A DNA stretch of 64,000 bases from JAAYEA01 sp012689325 (GTDB lineage Bacteria; Chloroflexota; Anaerolineae; JAAYEA01). The notes under the pieces are model-generated. The model was not told the origin of the DNA, made no database searches, and worked only from the letters and a program-made list of their open reading frames with translations. Below, one piece after another: positions 49,572 to 58,205 of this stretch. The position numbers were made by a program, and so were the translations under genes. How positions within the stretch are numbered: position 1 is the first letter of the stretch; each line of letters begins with the position of its first letter. The stretch is taken from the NCBI GenBank assembly GCA_036841525.1, contig DAITVZ010000019.1:1-64000 (forward strand), written 5' to 3'.

Positions 49572-51811
49572 CCCTCCTCGGCCACGGGCAGCCGCAGCCG
49601 GAAGGTCGTCCCGTGGGCGCCGTCGCTCTCCACCGCCACCGACCCGCCCATGCGCACCATCCACGTCTTGACCCACCAGAGGCCAAAGCCCAGCCGCCCG
49701 TTGCGCGCGGGCCGCTCGGGATAGCTCGCCTCAAAGAGCCCGTCTTGCTGCGCGGGCGGGATGCCGGGGCCGCTGTCGCTCACGGAGACGAGGACCTGGC
49801 CCTCCTCCCGCGCGCCCTCCACGGCCAGGCTCCCCCGGCCCTGCATGGCCTCGCGGGCATTCTCCAAGAGGTTGACAAAGACCATCGCCAGGCTCTTGTG
49901 CGCGCCTTGCACCGGCGGGAGCTCCTCCAGCCCCTCCAGCCGGACCGCCAGGGTCGCGGGGAGCCGCGCCGCGGCCAGCGCCTCCCGCGCGCAATCGGCC
50001 ACGCTCACCGGCCCCAGCCGCAGCGGGTAAAGGTGGGCCACGTTATCGCGCACCACCTCCATGGCCTCGGCGGCGCTCCGCTCGATCTCGGCCAGGTTGG
50101 CGGCGAGGTAGGGGTCGGCGGCCACGGCGGCGGCGCTCTTGTCCTGGATCCCCTCCACGCGCACGGGGATGGACCCCACCTTGTTGTTCAGCCGGTGCAG
50201 CAGGTTGGCCGCCAGATCGCCCACGGCGGCAAAGGTCTCCGCCACGGCCTGGCGCTCGCGGGCGGCGCGCAGCTCGGCCTGGCGGGCCTCGTTCTGCGCC
50301 GCCAGCGAGGCGTAATGGGCCAGAAAGGTGAGCACCTTGGCGTCCCATTCGGATTCGGCAAAGCGCCCCGGCTCGGCCCCGGCGCTATAGACGCTGAACG
50401 CGCCCCAGGGGCGGCCCTCCTCGCGCCCGGCGATGGGCACCACCAGGGCGCGGTTCCACCCCTGGGCGCGGGCCAGGTCCGGGCGGTGAAAGCGGGGGTC
50501 GCTGGCCATGTCGTCGGCGGTCACCGGGGCGTTGGTCAGCACCGCCTGGCCGGCCAGGCTCCCCGCCAGCGGCAGCCGCTCGCCGTGGCGATAGCCGGCG
50601 TTGGCCGCCTGCAACACCAGCTCATCCCCCTCGGCCTGCCAGATGGCGCTGGCGGCGGCGTTGAGCAACTCGCCGGCCAGCCCCACCAGGTGCGCGAAAA
50701 CCTCCTGGCGTGGCTGGGCCAGCAGGATCGGCACCACCTCTTGCAGCGCGTCCAGCAGCCGCACGTCCTGGATGGCGATGACGGCCTGGGTGGCCAGCGC
50801 CTGCAAGAGGTGGCTATCCTCCTCGGTGAAGGCGCCCACCAGGGGGCTCTCCAGGTTCAGCACCCCCTCCAGCCGCCCGCTGGCGCTCACCAGCGGCACG
50901 GCCAGCTCGGAGGGCATCTCGATCTCGGCGTCAAAGGGGTAATAGATCTCCGCCCAGGGCTCCGCGCGCAGGTCGCGGATCAGCACCGGCTGGCGATGGA
51001 GCGCCACCCAGCCCATGATGCTGCTCTCGTCCAGCGGCAGCGCCTCGGTGCGCGGGTGGAGGTTCTCCCCGGCGATGGCGCGGGTCACCAGGCGGCGCCT
51101 CTCCCGGTCCACCAGCCGAAAGATGCCGTATTGGGCGTTGGTCACCTCCAGCGCCATTTGCAGGATCGCCTCCAGCGTCTCCTCCAGGCGGAGGTGGGAG
51201 GAGATCAGCATGCCGGCGCGCTGCAGGCGGTTCAGCTCTTCCTGCTTGCGGGCCAGGTCGCGTTCCACGCTGGCGACGCGGCGGGGGTGATAGATGGCCA
51301 TGGCCGCCAGGTTGACGAAATTCTCCAGCATCAGCAGCTCGAGCTGGGTGAAGGGGCGCTCCTGGTAGAGATAGACGTACAGCGCGCCCTGGGGCTCGTC
51401 GGCGACGATGAGGGGGAAACAGGCGGCGGCCCGGGCGCGGGCGTTCTCCGGGTGGATCTGCAGGTCGGCCTCCTCGTACGAGAGGACGGCGCGCCGCTGG
51501 CGGATGGCGCGCATCCCCAAGCCCTCGGGCCGGGGGACGTCGCGGGCGGCCTGGGCGGTGCCCTCCCCCGCCGAGACGCGCGAGGCGGGGTCAAAGGCGC
51601 CGGCCGCCGCGTCGTAGGCATAGATCACTGCCGAGGTGCCCGGGGCCACCTTGATGGCGCTCTCGACGATAAAGCGCAGCGTGGCCTCCATGCTGGCCTC
51701 CCCGCCGGAGCCGATGCGGTTGATCGCCGCGCCGATCCAGTTGAGGCTGCCCAGGGCCCGCAGCAGGCGGGGCTCGTCGCTATTGCCCATCGGATTGCGG
51801 TACTCGGCCAT
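49568..51811 (-). CDS. Cytoplasmic histidine kinase with three GAF domains
   Basis: 747 residues, no membrane helix. Three GAF modules in a row: residues about 25-170 (VESAIKVAPGTSAVIYAYD), 190-350 (LQMALEVTNAQYGIFRLVD) and 365-520 (ELLNAAASAIWQAEGDELVL). The kinase core follows: dimerisation helix with His in NLLHRLNNKVGSIPVRVEGI near residue 543, N box NLLENAREAMQG, G1 SDSGPGIPP, and G2 LGFGLWWVKTWMVRMGG. The H-box variant HRLNNK is seen in other GAF kinases. GAF ligands may be cyclic nucleotides, haem or bilins; the conserved Cys of bilin binding was not recognised. It is coupled to the REC-REC-LuxR regulator. Confidence 0.9.
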   Translation of the reverse strand: MAEYRNPMGNSDEPRLLRALGSLNWIGAAINRIGSGGEASMEATLRFIVESAIKVAPGTSAVIYAYDAAAGAFDPASRVSAGEGTAQAARDVPRPEGLGMRAIRQRRAVLSYEEADLQIHPENARARAAACFPLIVADEPQGALYVYLYQERPFTQLELLMLENFVNLAAMAIYHPRRVASVERDLARKQEELNRLQRAGMLISSHLRLEETLEAILQMALEVTNAQYGIFRLVDRERRRLVTRAIAGENLHPRTEALPLDESSIMGWVALHRQPVLIRDLRAEPWAEIYYPFDAEIEMPSELAVPLVSASGRLEGVLNLESPLVGAFTEEDSHLLQALATQAVIAIQDVRLLDALQEVVPILLAQPRQEVFAHLVGLAGELLNAAASAIWQAEGDELVLQAANAGYRHGERLPLAGSLAGQAVLTNAPVTADDMASDPRFHRPDLARAQGWNRALVVPIAGREEGRPWGAFSVYSAGAEPGRFAESEWDAKVLTFLAHYASLAAQNEARQAELRAARERQAVAETFAAVGDLAANLLHRLNNKVGSIPVRVEGIQDKSAAAVAADPYLAANLAEIERSAAEAMEVVRDNVAHLYPLRLGPVSVADCAREALAAARLPATLAVRLEGLEELPPVQGAHKSLAMVFVNLLENAREAMQGRGSLAVEGAREEGQVLVSVSDSGPGIPPAQQDGLFEASYPERPARNGRLGFGLWWVKTWMVRMGGSVAVESDGAHGTTFRLRLPVAEEG

Positions 51812-51837
51812 CTCTTGTCGCTTTCCCGAGCCTAGAA

Positions 51838-51871
51838 AGACCCTAAAGGTCTTCCTAGACCTTTAGGGTCT
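51838..51871. repeat. 34-bp palindrome, copy 2
   Basis: AGACCCTAAAGGTCT (51838-51852) and AGACCTTTAGGGTCT (51857-51871), arms identical to copy 1 at 15215-15248, spacer TCCT instead of TCCG. It lies in the leader region of the GAF kinase. The remaining 51872-51986 shows nothing else clear. Confidence 0.85.
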
Positions 51872-51986
51872 AGAACATCCTTCCTGCGATTATACCGCCG
51901 AGCTTCCCCCAAGACAAGGACAAGCCCTAGGGGTCGGCAGGGCCCCTAGAGCTTGCGGGGAAAAGGGAGCGGCCAGCGAATGGCCT

Positions 51987-53396
51987 CTAGATGTCGTAAT
52001 ACAGGGTGTACTCGTGCGGGTGCGGCCGCATCCGCACGGGGTCCACCTCATACTCGCGCTTGTAGGCCAGGTAGGCCTCCAGCAGCTCGGTGGTAAAGAC
52101 GTCGCCCTTGAGCAGGAACTCGTGGTCGGCCTCCAGCGCCTCCAGCACCTTGTCCAGCGAGCCGGGGACCTGCTTGATCTTGGCGGCCTCCTCCGGCGGC
52201 AGGCCGTAGAGGTCCTTGTCCATCGGCTCGCCGGGGTCGATCTGGTTCTGCACCCCGTCCAGCCCGGCCATCAAGAGGGCGGCGAAGCAGAGGTACGGGT
52301 TGCAGGCCGGGTCCGGCGCGCGAAACTCGATGCGCTTGGCCTTGGGGCTCTTGGAATAGACCGGGATGCGGCAGATGGCCGAGCGGTTGCGCTGCGAATA
52401 AGCCAGGTTCACCGGCGCCTCATAGCCGGGGACCAGCCGCCGGTACGAGTTGGTGGTGGGGGCCACGATGGCCAGGAGGGCCGGGGCGTGCTTGAGCAGC
52501 CCGCCGATATAGTACTTGGCCGTGTCCGAGAGCTGGCCATAGCCCGCCTCGCTGTAAAAGATGTTGGCGTTGCCCTTCCAGAGGCTCTGGTGCACGTGCA
52601 TGCCGCTGCCGTTATCGCCAAAGATCGGCTTGGGCATAAAGGTGGCGGTGAGGCCGTTCTGCCGCGCCACGTTCTTGGCGATGTACTTGAACTTCATCAC
52701 ATTGTCGGCCATGGCTACCAGGGTGTCGAAGCGCATGCCGATCTCGGTCTGGCCGGCGGTGGCCACCTCGTGGTGGTGCACCTCCATCTCGATCCCGATG
52801 CCCTGCAGGGCCAGGACGATCTTGCTGCGCACATCCTGCAGGCTGTCCATGGGCGGGACGGGGAAATAGCCGCGCTTGGCCGGGATGGTGCCGCCCAGGC
52901 TGCCCTCGTTGCCGCTGTTCCACCAGCCTTCCTGGCTGTCGATATAGTAAAAGGCCGAGTTGGTGTTCGAGCCGTAGCGGGCGCTGTTAAAGATAAAGAA
53001 CTCGGCCTCGGGGCCCCAGTAGCTGATCTCGGCGATGCCCGTCTGCTTCAGGTAGGCCTCGGCCTTGCGCGCCACATAGCGCGCGTCGCGGGTGTAGGGC
53101 TGGCGCGTGATGGGATCATAGATGTCGCACATCACCGTCAGCGTCGGGACCTCGAAGATCGGGTCGATGAAGGCGGTGGTGGCGTCGGGGATGAGCAGCA
53201 TGTCCGACTCGTGGATCTCTTTGAAGGCGCGGATGGACGACCCATCGAAGCCGATGCCGTCCTCGAAAAGGCTCGCGTCGAGCCGGATCACCGGCACGGT
53301 GAAATGCTGCCAGGTGCCCAGCAAATCGACGAACCGCAGGTCCACCATCTTGACGCCCTTGCCCAGCTCGAGCACATCTGCCACGGTCTTGGCCAT
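51987..53396 (-). CDS. glnA: Glutamine synthetase, type I
   Basis: 469 residues, full length. Makes glutamine from glutamate, ammonia and ATP in dodecamers. Seen: FDGSSIRAFKEIHESDM near residue 51, YWGPEAEFFIFN near 125, the ATP-binding KPIFGDNGSGMHVHQSLWK near 258, NRSAICRIP near 340, and Tyr397 in DLYGLPPEE, the same residue number and context as the adenylylation site of E. coli GS. This suggests a GSI-beta enzyme open to adenylylation, although no glnE is in the window. GGGAGG precedes the ATG. Confidence 0.97.
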   Translation of the reverse strand: MAKTVADVLELGKGVKMVDLRFVDLLGTWQHFTVPVIRLDASLFEDGIGFDGSSIRAFKEIHESDMLLIPDATTAFIDPIFEVPTLTVMCDIYDPITRQPYTRDARYVARKAEAYLKQTGIAEISYWGPEAEFFIFNSARYGSNTNSAFYYIDSQEGWWNSGNEGSLGGTIPAKRGYFPVPPMDSLQDVRSKIVLALQGIGIEMEVHHHEVATAGQTEIGMRFDTLVAMADNVMKFKYIAKNVARQNGLTATFMPKPIFGDNGSGMHVHQSLWKGNANIFYSEAGYGQLSDTAKYYIGGLLKHAPALLAIVAPTTNSYRRLVPGYEAPVNLAYSQRNRSAICRIPVYSKSPKAKRIEFRAPDPACNPYLCFAALLMAGLDGVQNQIDPGEPMDKDLYGLPPEEAAKIKQVPGSLDKVLEALEADHEFLLKGDVFTTELLEAYLAYKREYEVDPVRMRPHPHEYTLYYDI

Positions 53397-53473
53397 GAGT
53401 AACCTCCCAGTAGATTAACAGACTCGCGGGGCCGGCCAGGCCCGAGGGCCTGACCCGCGCCCATCACTCCGCC

Positions 53474-53502
53474 AGTATAAGCCCCGGCGGGGCGGGGGTC
53501 TA
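53474..53502 (-). promoter_or_regulatory. Promoter of glnA
   Basis: Minus strand: TAGACC (53502-53497), 17 nt, TATACT (53479-53474), 78 nt upstream of the ATG. Between 53503 and 53742 only the palindromic repeat was recognised. Confidence 0.55.
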
Positions 53503-53624
53503 TGACCCGAACGGGGCATCTTCGCACAGCCCCCGCTTGCGCCGCCTGACCCGCTGGATATAATGCGCCACGCGGGCTCCAACTCGAGTCCAGCGCAGGG
53601 CGTCGGAGACGGCTATCCGGCAGG

Positions 53625-53687
53625 CATGTAGTGACGACTTAGTCGTTCCGGCCGCGGCCAGGAGGCGACTGAAGTCGCTACTACATG
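53625..53687. repeat. Palindromic repeat family A, copy 1
   Basis: Arms CATGTAGTGACGACTTAGTCG and CGACTGAAGTCGCTACTACATG around TTCCGGCCGCGGCCAGGAGG. A second copy with the same core (TCGTTCCGG...GCCAGGAG) is at 62076-62133. It is a short, non-coding, MITE- or REP-like element. Confidence 0.85.
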
Positions 53688-53742
53688 GTTGTGACCTTTT
53701 CTGGTGTGTAGGCCTGACCTTGTCATCATCGTTGGAGCGGTC

Positions 53743-54408
53743 ATGTCTCAGGACATATGCCCACGGTGCGGCAACCCGATCCCTGATTGGGCGCAGGGCG
53801 GCTGCCCTGTCTGCCGCAGAATCGAGCAAGAGAAGGTACGGTTCGGACGCGGAGGCTCCTTCCCAGGCCGGAGCGTCCCGCCATCTGGCTCCCAGCGCAC
53901 GCGTCGAGCCAAGCAGACGCGGCCCCGCACCCGCCCTCGGCCAGTCCAGTCCAGGCCCGACAGAGGCTTCTGGGGGCGCGAGAACCCTGGGACCATCCCT
54001 CCTGGCTTTCGCGCCCGCCTCGAGGGGTTCAATGCCTTCCTGGAGGATGTATACGCCAGGCCGGTGCGGATCAGCCATATCCTTGCGCAAGGTGGCATCT
54101 CGCAAGAACAGATCGCGATCTGGCGCCAAGATGCCTTGTGGCTGCTTCTCTTCATGCACAAGCTGGAAACGCGGCTGGCCACGGCTCTGACAGCGGCCCT
54201 GCCTGGTGCGGACGCAGGGATTCTGTCAGCCTGGTATGGCTTGGGCCGCGAATGCTCGATGCAGACGATCCGCCAGTCGCGGTCCGCTCCCAAGTGCCGC
54301 GCCGAGCAGCGTCGCGTGGTGGCCTTTCTGCGCTGCGCCCTCGGCAGGGCCATGCTGGAGCAAATCATGGTGGATTCGGCCCGGGAGATCATGCAAAAGG
54401 TCGAATAG
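53743..54408 (+). CDS. Zinc-ribbon protein of unknown function
   Basis: 221 residues. No family recognised. It begins with a likely zinc ribbon, CPRCGNPIPDWAQGGCPVCR (residues 5-24). A basic low-complexity segment rich in Arg, Pro, Ser and Gly follows (about 30-85), then a mostly helical domain (about 95-221) with RLEGFNAFLEDVYARPVRIS, WLLLFMHKLETRLATALTAA and LGRAMLEQIMVDSAREI. The basic linker suggests nucleic-acid binding, but that is a guess. ATG 53743 follows GGAG at 5 nt. Its codons are less GC-biased than its neighbours, and a palindromic repeat precedes it. The next gene's ribosome binding site overlaps its stop. Confidence 0.65.
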   Translation: MSQDICPRCGNPIPDWAQGGCPVCRRIEQEKVRFGRGGSFPGRSVPPSGSQRTRRAKQTRPRTRPRPVQSRPDRGFWGRENPGTIPPGFRARLEGFNAFLEDVYARPVRISHILAQGGISQEQIAIWRQDALWLLLFMHKLETRLATALTAALPGADAGILSAWYGLGRECSMQTIRQSRSAPKCRAEQRRVVAFLRCALGRAMLEQIMVDSAREIMQKVE

Positions 54409-54417
54409 GAGGCGCTT

Positions 54418-55062
54418 ACGCTACCCTTTGACATCGCGCTGGTCACCCCGCCGCTGGACGCCGACACGGCGGCGCAGATGCGGGTCATCTTTGATGGCAG
54501 CTTTCCCCCCGAGGAGCGCCTGCTCTTCGCCGAGATCGCCGCGAGCATCGACCGCGGCGAGCGGCTCTGCTTCCTGGCGCGGGAGGCGGGCGAGGCCGTG
54601 GGCTTTGCCATCGTCCTCCCCTTGCCGGACGTGCCCGGCGTCGCCCTGCTGGACTATCTCGCCGTGGCCGAGGCGCGGCGCGGCCAGGGGCTGGGCTCCG
54701 CGCTCCTTGAGGCCCTGCGCGCGCGTCTGGACCGCCCCGGCGCCGTGGGGATCATCCTGGAGGTGGAGCCGCCCCACACCGCCCAAGATGCCGCGGAGCG
54801 CCGGCGGCGGGAGCGGAGAATCGCCTTTTACCAGCGCCACGGCATCCACCTGCTGGAGCTGGCGCGCCCTTACATGATGGACGCCTATACCGAGACGGGC
54901 CTCCTGGAGATGCGGCTGATGTGGTGGCCGCTGGGCCCGGCGGGGGGCCTCCCCTCGGCAGAGCTCGTGGCGCGCTGCATCCGGAGCCTCTTTGTGACGG
55001 TCTATGGCCGCTCGCCGGACGACCCGGCGCTGCGCGAGATGCTGGGGGAAGCGCGGATGTAA
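54418..55062 (+). CDS. GNAT-family acetyltransferase, probably started at ACG
   Basis: 214 residues if started at 54418. GNAT fold: LPFDIALVTPPLD as the first strand, GSFPPEERLLFAEI, central VALLDYLAVAEARRGQGLGS with the acetyl-CoA loop R-R-G-Q-G-L-G, and GIILEVEPPH. The first ATG in frame (54478) has no ribosome binding site and would remove the first strand. AGGAGG (54407-54412) sits 5 nt before ACG at 54418, and no ATG, GTG or TTG lies in frame between them. I therefore take ACG (or a nearby CTG at 54442) as start. A sequencing error or recent start-codon loss is the alternative. The substrate is unknown. Confidence 0.7.
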   Translation, partial: TLPFDIALVTPPLDADTAAQMRVIFDGSFPPEERLLFAEIAASIDRGERLCFLAREAGEAVGFAIVLPLPDVPGVALLDYLAVAEARRGQGLGSALLEALRARLDRPGAVGIILEVEPPHTAQDAAERRRRERRIAFYQRHGIHLLELARPYMMDAYTETGLLEMRLMWWPLGPAGGLPSAELVARCIRSLFVTVYGRSPDDPALREMLGEARM

Positions 55063-55130
55063 CCCAGCCCGCGCCCGCTGCGTATATATCTCGGTCTGAG
55101 CGATATACCCACAGGCGCGGAGGTCATCCT

Positions 55131-56387
55131 ATGAAGATCCTGCTCGCGGTCCTCTTTTGGCTGGTGGTCGTCCTGGTTCTGCTGGTTTCCCTCATCCCCG
55201 TCATCGCGGCGCCGTTCGTCACCGCCGTGCCGGGCTGGCTGGGGGCGCTCCTCGGCGCGGCGGATGTCGCCGTCCTCGTCCTGGCGCTGCGCGCCGGGCT
55301 GTCGCACTGGGGCAAGGGGCTGACGCTGGCCGGCGGGTTCCTTGCCGTGGCGTTGGCCGCGGTGCTCCTCTCCCAGCTCCTGGCCCATACCCCGCCCATC
55401 CTGGGCGCCGATGGCAAGCCGCTCCCCGGCAGCATCGCCACGCTGGAGCGGGTGGAGCTCAACGGCAGCCGCCAGTGGGTCAGCATCCGCGGGCGGGACG
55501 TGAACAACCCCGTGCTGGTCTTTCTTTCCGGCGGCCCCGGCGGCAGCGAGATCCCCTCCACGCGGCTGCACCTGGCCGAGCTGGAAGAGCATTTCGTCGT
55601 GGTGAACTGGGACCAGCCCGGCGCGGCCAAGTCCTTCTTTGCCGTGCCCAAGCGCGAGCTGACCCCGCAGCGCTACATCGACGACGGGCGCGCCCTGGTC
55701 GAGCAGATGCGCCAGCGCTTTGACGAGGAGAAGGTCTTTCTCATCGGCGAGTCGTGGGGGACCATCCTGGGCGTCTGGCTGGTGCGCGACTATCCCGAGC
55801 TCTTTCACGCCTTTATCTCCAGCGGGCAGATGGTCAACACCACCGAGGACGACGTGATGGGCTACGAGCTGGCGCTGCGAATCGTGGAGGAGCGCGGCGA
55901 CGCGGCCAAGCTGGAGCAGTTGCGCCGCAACGGCCCGCCGCCCTACACCACCGGCAACCTGAGCCTCACCTACCAGAGCTACCTGGGCGTGCTGACCGAC
56001 TATATGTCCGAGCGCGCCCATGGCGTCGGCCCTGGCGCGGATGCCGACATCCTCACCGACGCCCTGCGCGAGCCCGAGTACGGCCTGGCGGACAAGGTCA
56101 ACTGGCTCTTGGGCCTGATGACCGTCTTTAACCGGGTCTACCCGCAGATCGCCGACCTGGACTTTGTGACCCAGGCCGCCAAGCTGGAGGTGCCCATCTA
56201 TTTCATGGTGGGGCGGCACGACGTCAACGCCATGACCTCGCTGGTGGAAGCGTACTACGCCGCGCTGGCGGCGCCCCACAAGGAGCTCATCTGGTTCGAG
56301 GAATCGGGGCATCCCCCGCTCTACTCGGAGGCGGCCAAGACCGTCGACGTGGTGGTGAACCGCGCCCTGGCGAACTCGGGGCGGTAG
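55131..56387 (+). CDS. Membrane-anchored alpha/beta hydrolase (proline iminopeptidase-like)
   Basis: 418 residues. Three hydrophobic helices occupy residues 2-85, then an alpha/beta-hydrolase domain: SGGPGGSE (oxyanion loop, HGGPG-like with Ser for His), NWDQPGAAKSF, nucleophile Ser in LIGESWGTILG, Asp in FMVGRHDVNA and His in EESGHPPL. The pattern fits peptidase family S33 hydrolases. Substrate unknown. CGGAGG precedes the ATG at 55131; the frame upstream is an artefact of the preceding gene. The catalytic domain may face the outside. Confidence 0.85.
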   Translation: MKILLAVLFWLVVVLVLLVSLIPVIAAPFVTAVPGWLGALLGAADVAVLVLALRAGLSHWGKGLTLAGGFLAVALAAVLLSQLLAHTPPILGADGKPLPGSIATLERVELNGSRQWVSIRGRDVNNPVLVFLSGGPGGSEIPSTRLHLAELEEHFVVVNWDQPGAAKSFFAVPKRELTPQRYIDDGRALVEQMRQRFDEEKVFLIGESWGTILGVWLVRDYPELFHAFISSGQMVNTTEDDVMGYELALRIVEERGDAAKLEQLRRNGPPPYTTGNLSLTYQSYLGVLTDYMSERAHGVGPGADADILTDALREPEYGLADKVNWLLGLMTVFNRVYPQIADLDFVTQAAKLEVPIYFMVGRHDVNAMTSLVEAYYAALAAPHKELIWFEESGHPPLYSEAAKTVDVVVNRALANSGR

Positions 56388-56402
56388 AGATCACCCGCCC
56401 TT

Positions 56403-56431
56403 TTGCCTTCCCCCGCGCCGCCGCGTATAAT
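56403..56431 (+). promoter_or_regulatory. Promoter of the membrane protein-UroD pair
   Basis: TTGCCT (56403-56408), 17 nt, TATAAT (56426-56431). Transcription would start near 56438, after the ATG at 56432, which supports the start at 56474. Confidence 0.75.
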
Positions 56432-56473
56432 GTGCCCATACAGGCATGGGCTCCTCGGCGAAAGGGGGAGGGC

Positions 56474-57115
56474 ATGGGCGGCAACCGTCGCATGTTGGCA
56501 GCGCTGCTGGGCTTGCTGGCCCTGGCGGCGCTGCTTGCCATCGTCGTCTTGGACCCCGGCGGCTGGGGCGGCTTTCTGCGCGATTGGGCCATCACGCTGA
56601 TCCCCCAGACGGCGGCGGCGGTGCTGCTCTGGTGCCTGGCGGTGCTGGCGTTCTACCTGCTGCGCGCCGTCGCTGGGGTGCGCCCGCCGATGGCGCTGCT
56701 CGATCTCCTCTTTCCCCTGGCCGCCGCGGCCTCGCTGTGGGCGCTGCGCGTCGTCTATGGCTGGGAGCCCGACACCTACGACTATCTCTGGGCCATCATC
56801 ATGGTGGCCGTCTTTTTCCTGTGGCCCGCGCCCCGGGCCTTTTTGCGGCGCGAGTTCCTCGCCGCGCCCGTGGCCCCGCCGCGCGCCCGGCCCCAGCCAT
56901 TCACGCCGACCCAGCCGAGCCCCGCGGCCATTTTCGACGATGCCCGGCTCTCCCCGCGGGCCCGAGGCTCGTTTCGGCAGCTCCTGAGCCTGGTGGAGGG
57001 CGATCGCGCCGAGGCGCGGCGGCTGGTGCTGCGCGCCCGCGACCTGGACCCCTCGGGCAGCGACGCCGATTGGGTGGATGCCGCCATCGACGAGCTGCTG
57101 GACCAACAAGCCTGA
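56474..57115 (+). CDS. Membrane protein of unknown function
   Basis: 213 residues. Hydrophobic helices near residues 7-25, 40-65, 72-90 and 100-118 (WAIIMVAVFFLWPAP), then a Pro/Arg-rich linker and a soluble C-terminus of about 70 residues (SPRARGSFRQLLSLVEGDRA, then VDAAIDELLD), which looks like a small helical domain. No family recognised. The ATG at 56474 follows AAAGGGGGAGGG. It is followed after 19 nt by the UroD-type gene, likely in one transcript. Confidence 0.7.
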   Translation: MGGNRRMLAALLGLLALAALLAIVVLDPGGWGGFLRDWAITLIPQTAAAVLLWCLAVLAFYLLRAVAGVRPPMALLDLLFPLAAAASLWALRVVYGWEPDTYDYLWAIIMVAVFFLWPAPRAFLRREFLAAPVAPPRARPQPFTPTQPSPAAIFDDARLSPRARGSFRQLLSLVEGDRAEARRLVLRARDLDPSGSDADWVDAAIDELLDQQA

Positions 57116-57134
57116 TTCTAGTGGAGGTCACTCT

Positions 57135-58199
57135 ATGAACTCACGAGAACGCGTCCTGGCCGCCTTTGCCCATGCCGAGCCCGACCGCGTGCCCATCAAC
57201 TATTTCGCCAACCCCGGCATCGACGCCCGGCTGAAGGCGCATTACGGCTTGGACGCCAAGGACGACGAGGGGCTGCGCCGCGTGCTGGGCGTGGATTTCC
57301 GCGGCGTGCGCGCGCCCTATGTCGGCCCCAAGCTTCACCCCGACATCCCCGGCCGCAGCGTGGACCTGTGGGGCATCCACCGCCGCTACATCGAGCACGA
57401 GAGCGGCGGCTATTGGGACTATTGCGACTTTCCCCTCCGCGACGCCGACGAGGAGGCCGTGGCGGCCTGGCCCCTGCCCTCCCCCGACGATTTCGACTAT
57501 AGCACCATCGCCGAGCAGTGCCGCCGCTACGGCGAGTTCGCCCTCAACGGCTCGGCGGGCTATGGCGACATCATCAACGGCAACGGCATGCTCCGCAGCA
57601 TGGAGCAGACCTTCATCGACCTGGTCACCGACGACCCCGCCGGCCTTCTCCTGGCCGACCGGCGCATGAACATCCTGGTGGAGGTGACGGAGCGGGTGCT
57701 CGAGGCGGCCCAGGGGCGCGTCGATTTCCTCTGGATCGGCGAGGACCTGGGGACGCAGCTCGGCCCCAGCATCAGCATGAAGGTCTTTCGCAAGCACATC
57801 CGCCCGCGCTACCAGCGCTTTTGCGACCTGGCCCGCGCGCACGGCCTCTATGTGATGATGCACTCGTGCGGCTCCAGCAGTTGGGCCTTTGAGGATTTCA
57901 TCGAGATGGGCATTCACGTGGTGGACACGCTCCAGCCCGAGGCCAAGGACATGGCCCCCGCTTATCTCAAGGAGCGCTACGGCGGGCGGCTGGCCTTCCA
58001 CGGCTGCATCTCCACGGCGGGGGCGGTGGCCTATGGCACGGTCCCCGAGGTGGTGGCGGACGTGCGCAGCACGCTGGAGGTGATGATGCCCGGCGGCGGC
58101 TATTGCCTGGCCCCCACGCACCAACTCCAGGACAACTCGCCCACGGAGAACGTGGTGGCGATGTACGAGACCGCGCACCAGTACGGGAGATATCGGTAG
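57135..58199 (+). CDS. Uroporphyrinogen-decarboxylase-like protein (methyltransferase-type)
   Basis: 354 residues, TIM-barrel UroD/MtaA superfamily. Seen: MNSRERVLAAFAHAEPDRVP at the start, FLWIGEDLGTQLGPSIS near residue 203, MHSCGSSSWAFEDFIEMG near 240 and FHGCISTAGAVAYGT near 288. The H-x-C and later Cys fit the zinc site of corrinoid-dependent methyltransferases rather than true haem-pathway UroD, and no haem genes are nearby. No corrinoid protein gene is adjacent, so the methyl donor is unknown. GGAGG precedes the ATG at 57135. Confidence 0.82.
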   Translation: MNSRERVLAAFAHAEPDRVPINYFANPGIDARLKAHYGLDAKDDEGLRRVLGVDFRGVRAPYVGPKLHPDIPGRSVDLWGIHRRYIEHESGGYWDYCDFPLRDADEEAVAAWPLPSPDDFDYSTIAEQCRRYGEFALNGSAGYGDIINGNGMLRSMEQTFIDLVTDDPAGLLLADRRMNILVEVTERVLEAAQGRVDFLWIGEDLGTQLGPSISMKVFRKHIRPRYQRFCDLARAHGLYVMMHSCGSSSWAFEDFIEMGIHVVDTLQPEAKDMAPAYLKERYGGRLAFHGCISTAGAVAYGTVPEVVADVRSTLEVMMPGGGYCLAPTHQLQDNSPTENVVAMYETAHQYGRYR

Positions 58200-58205
58200 G
58201 CGAGG

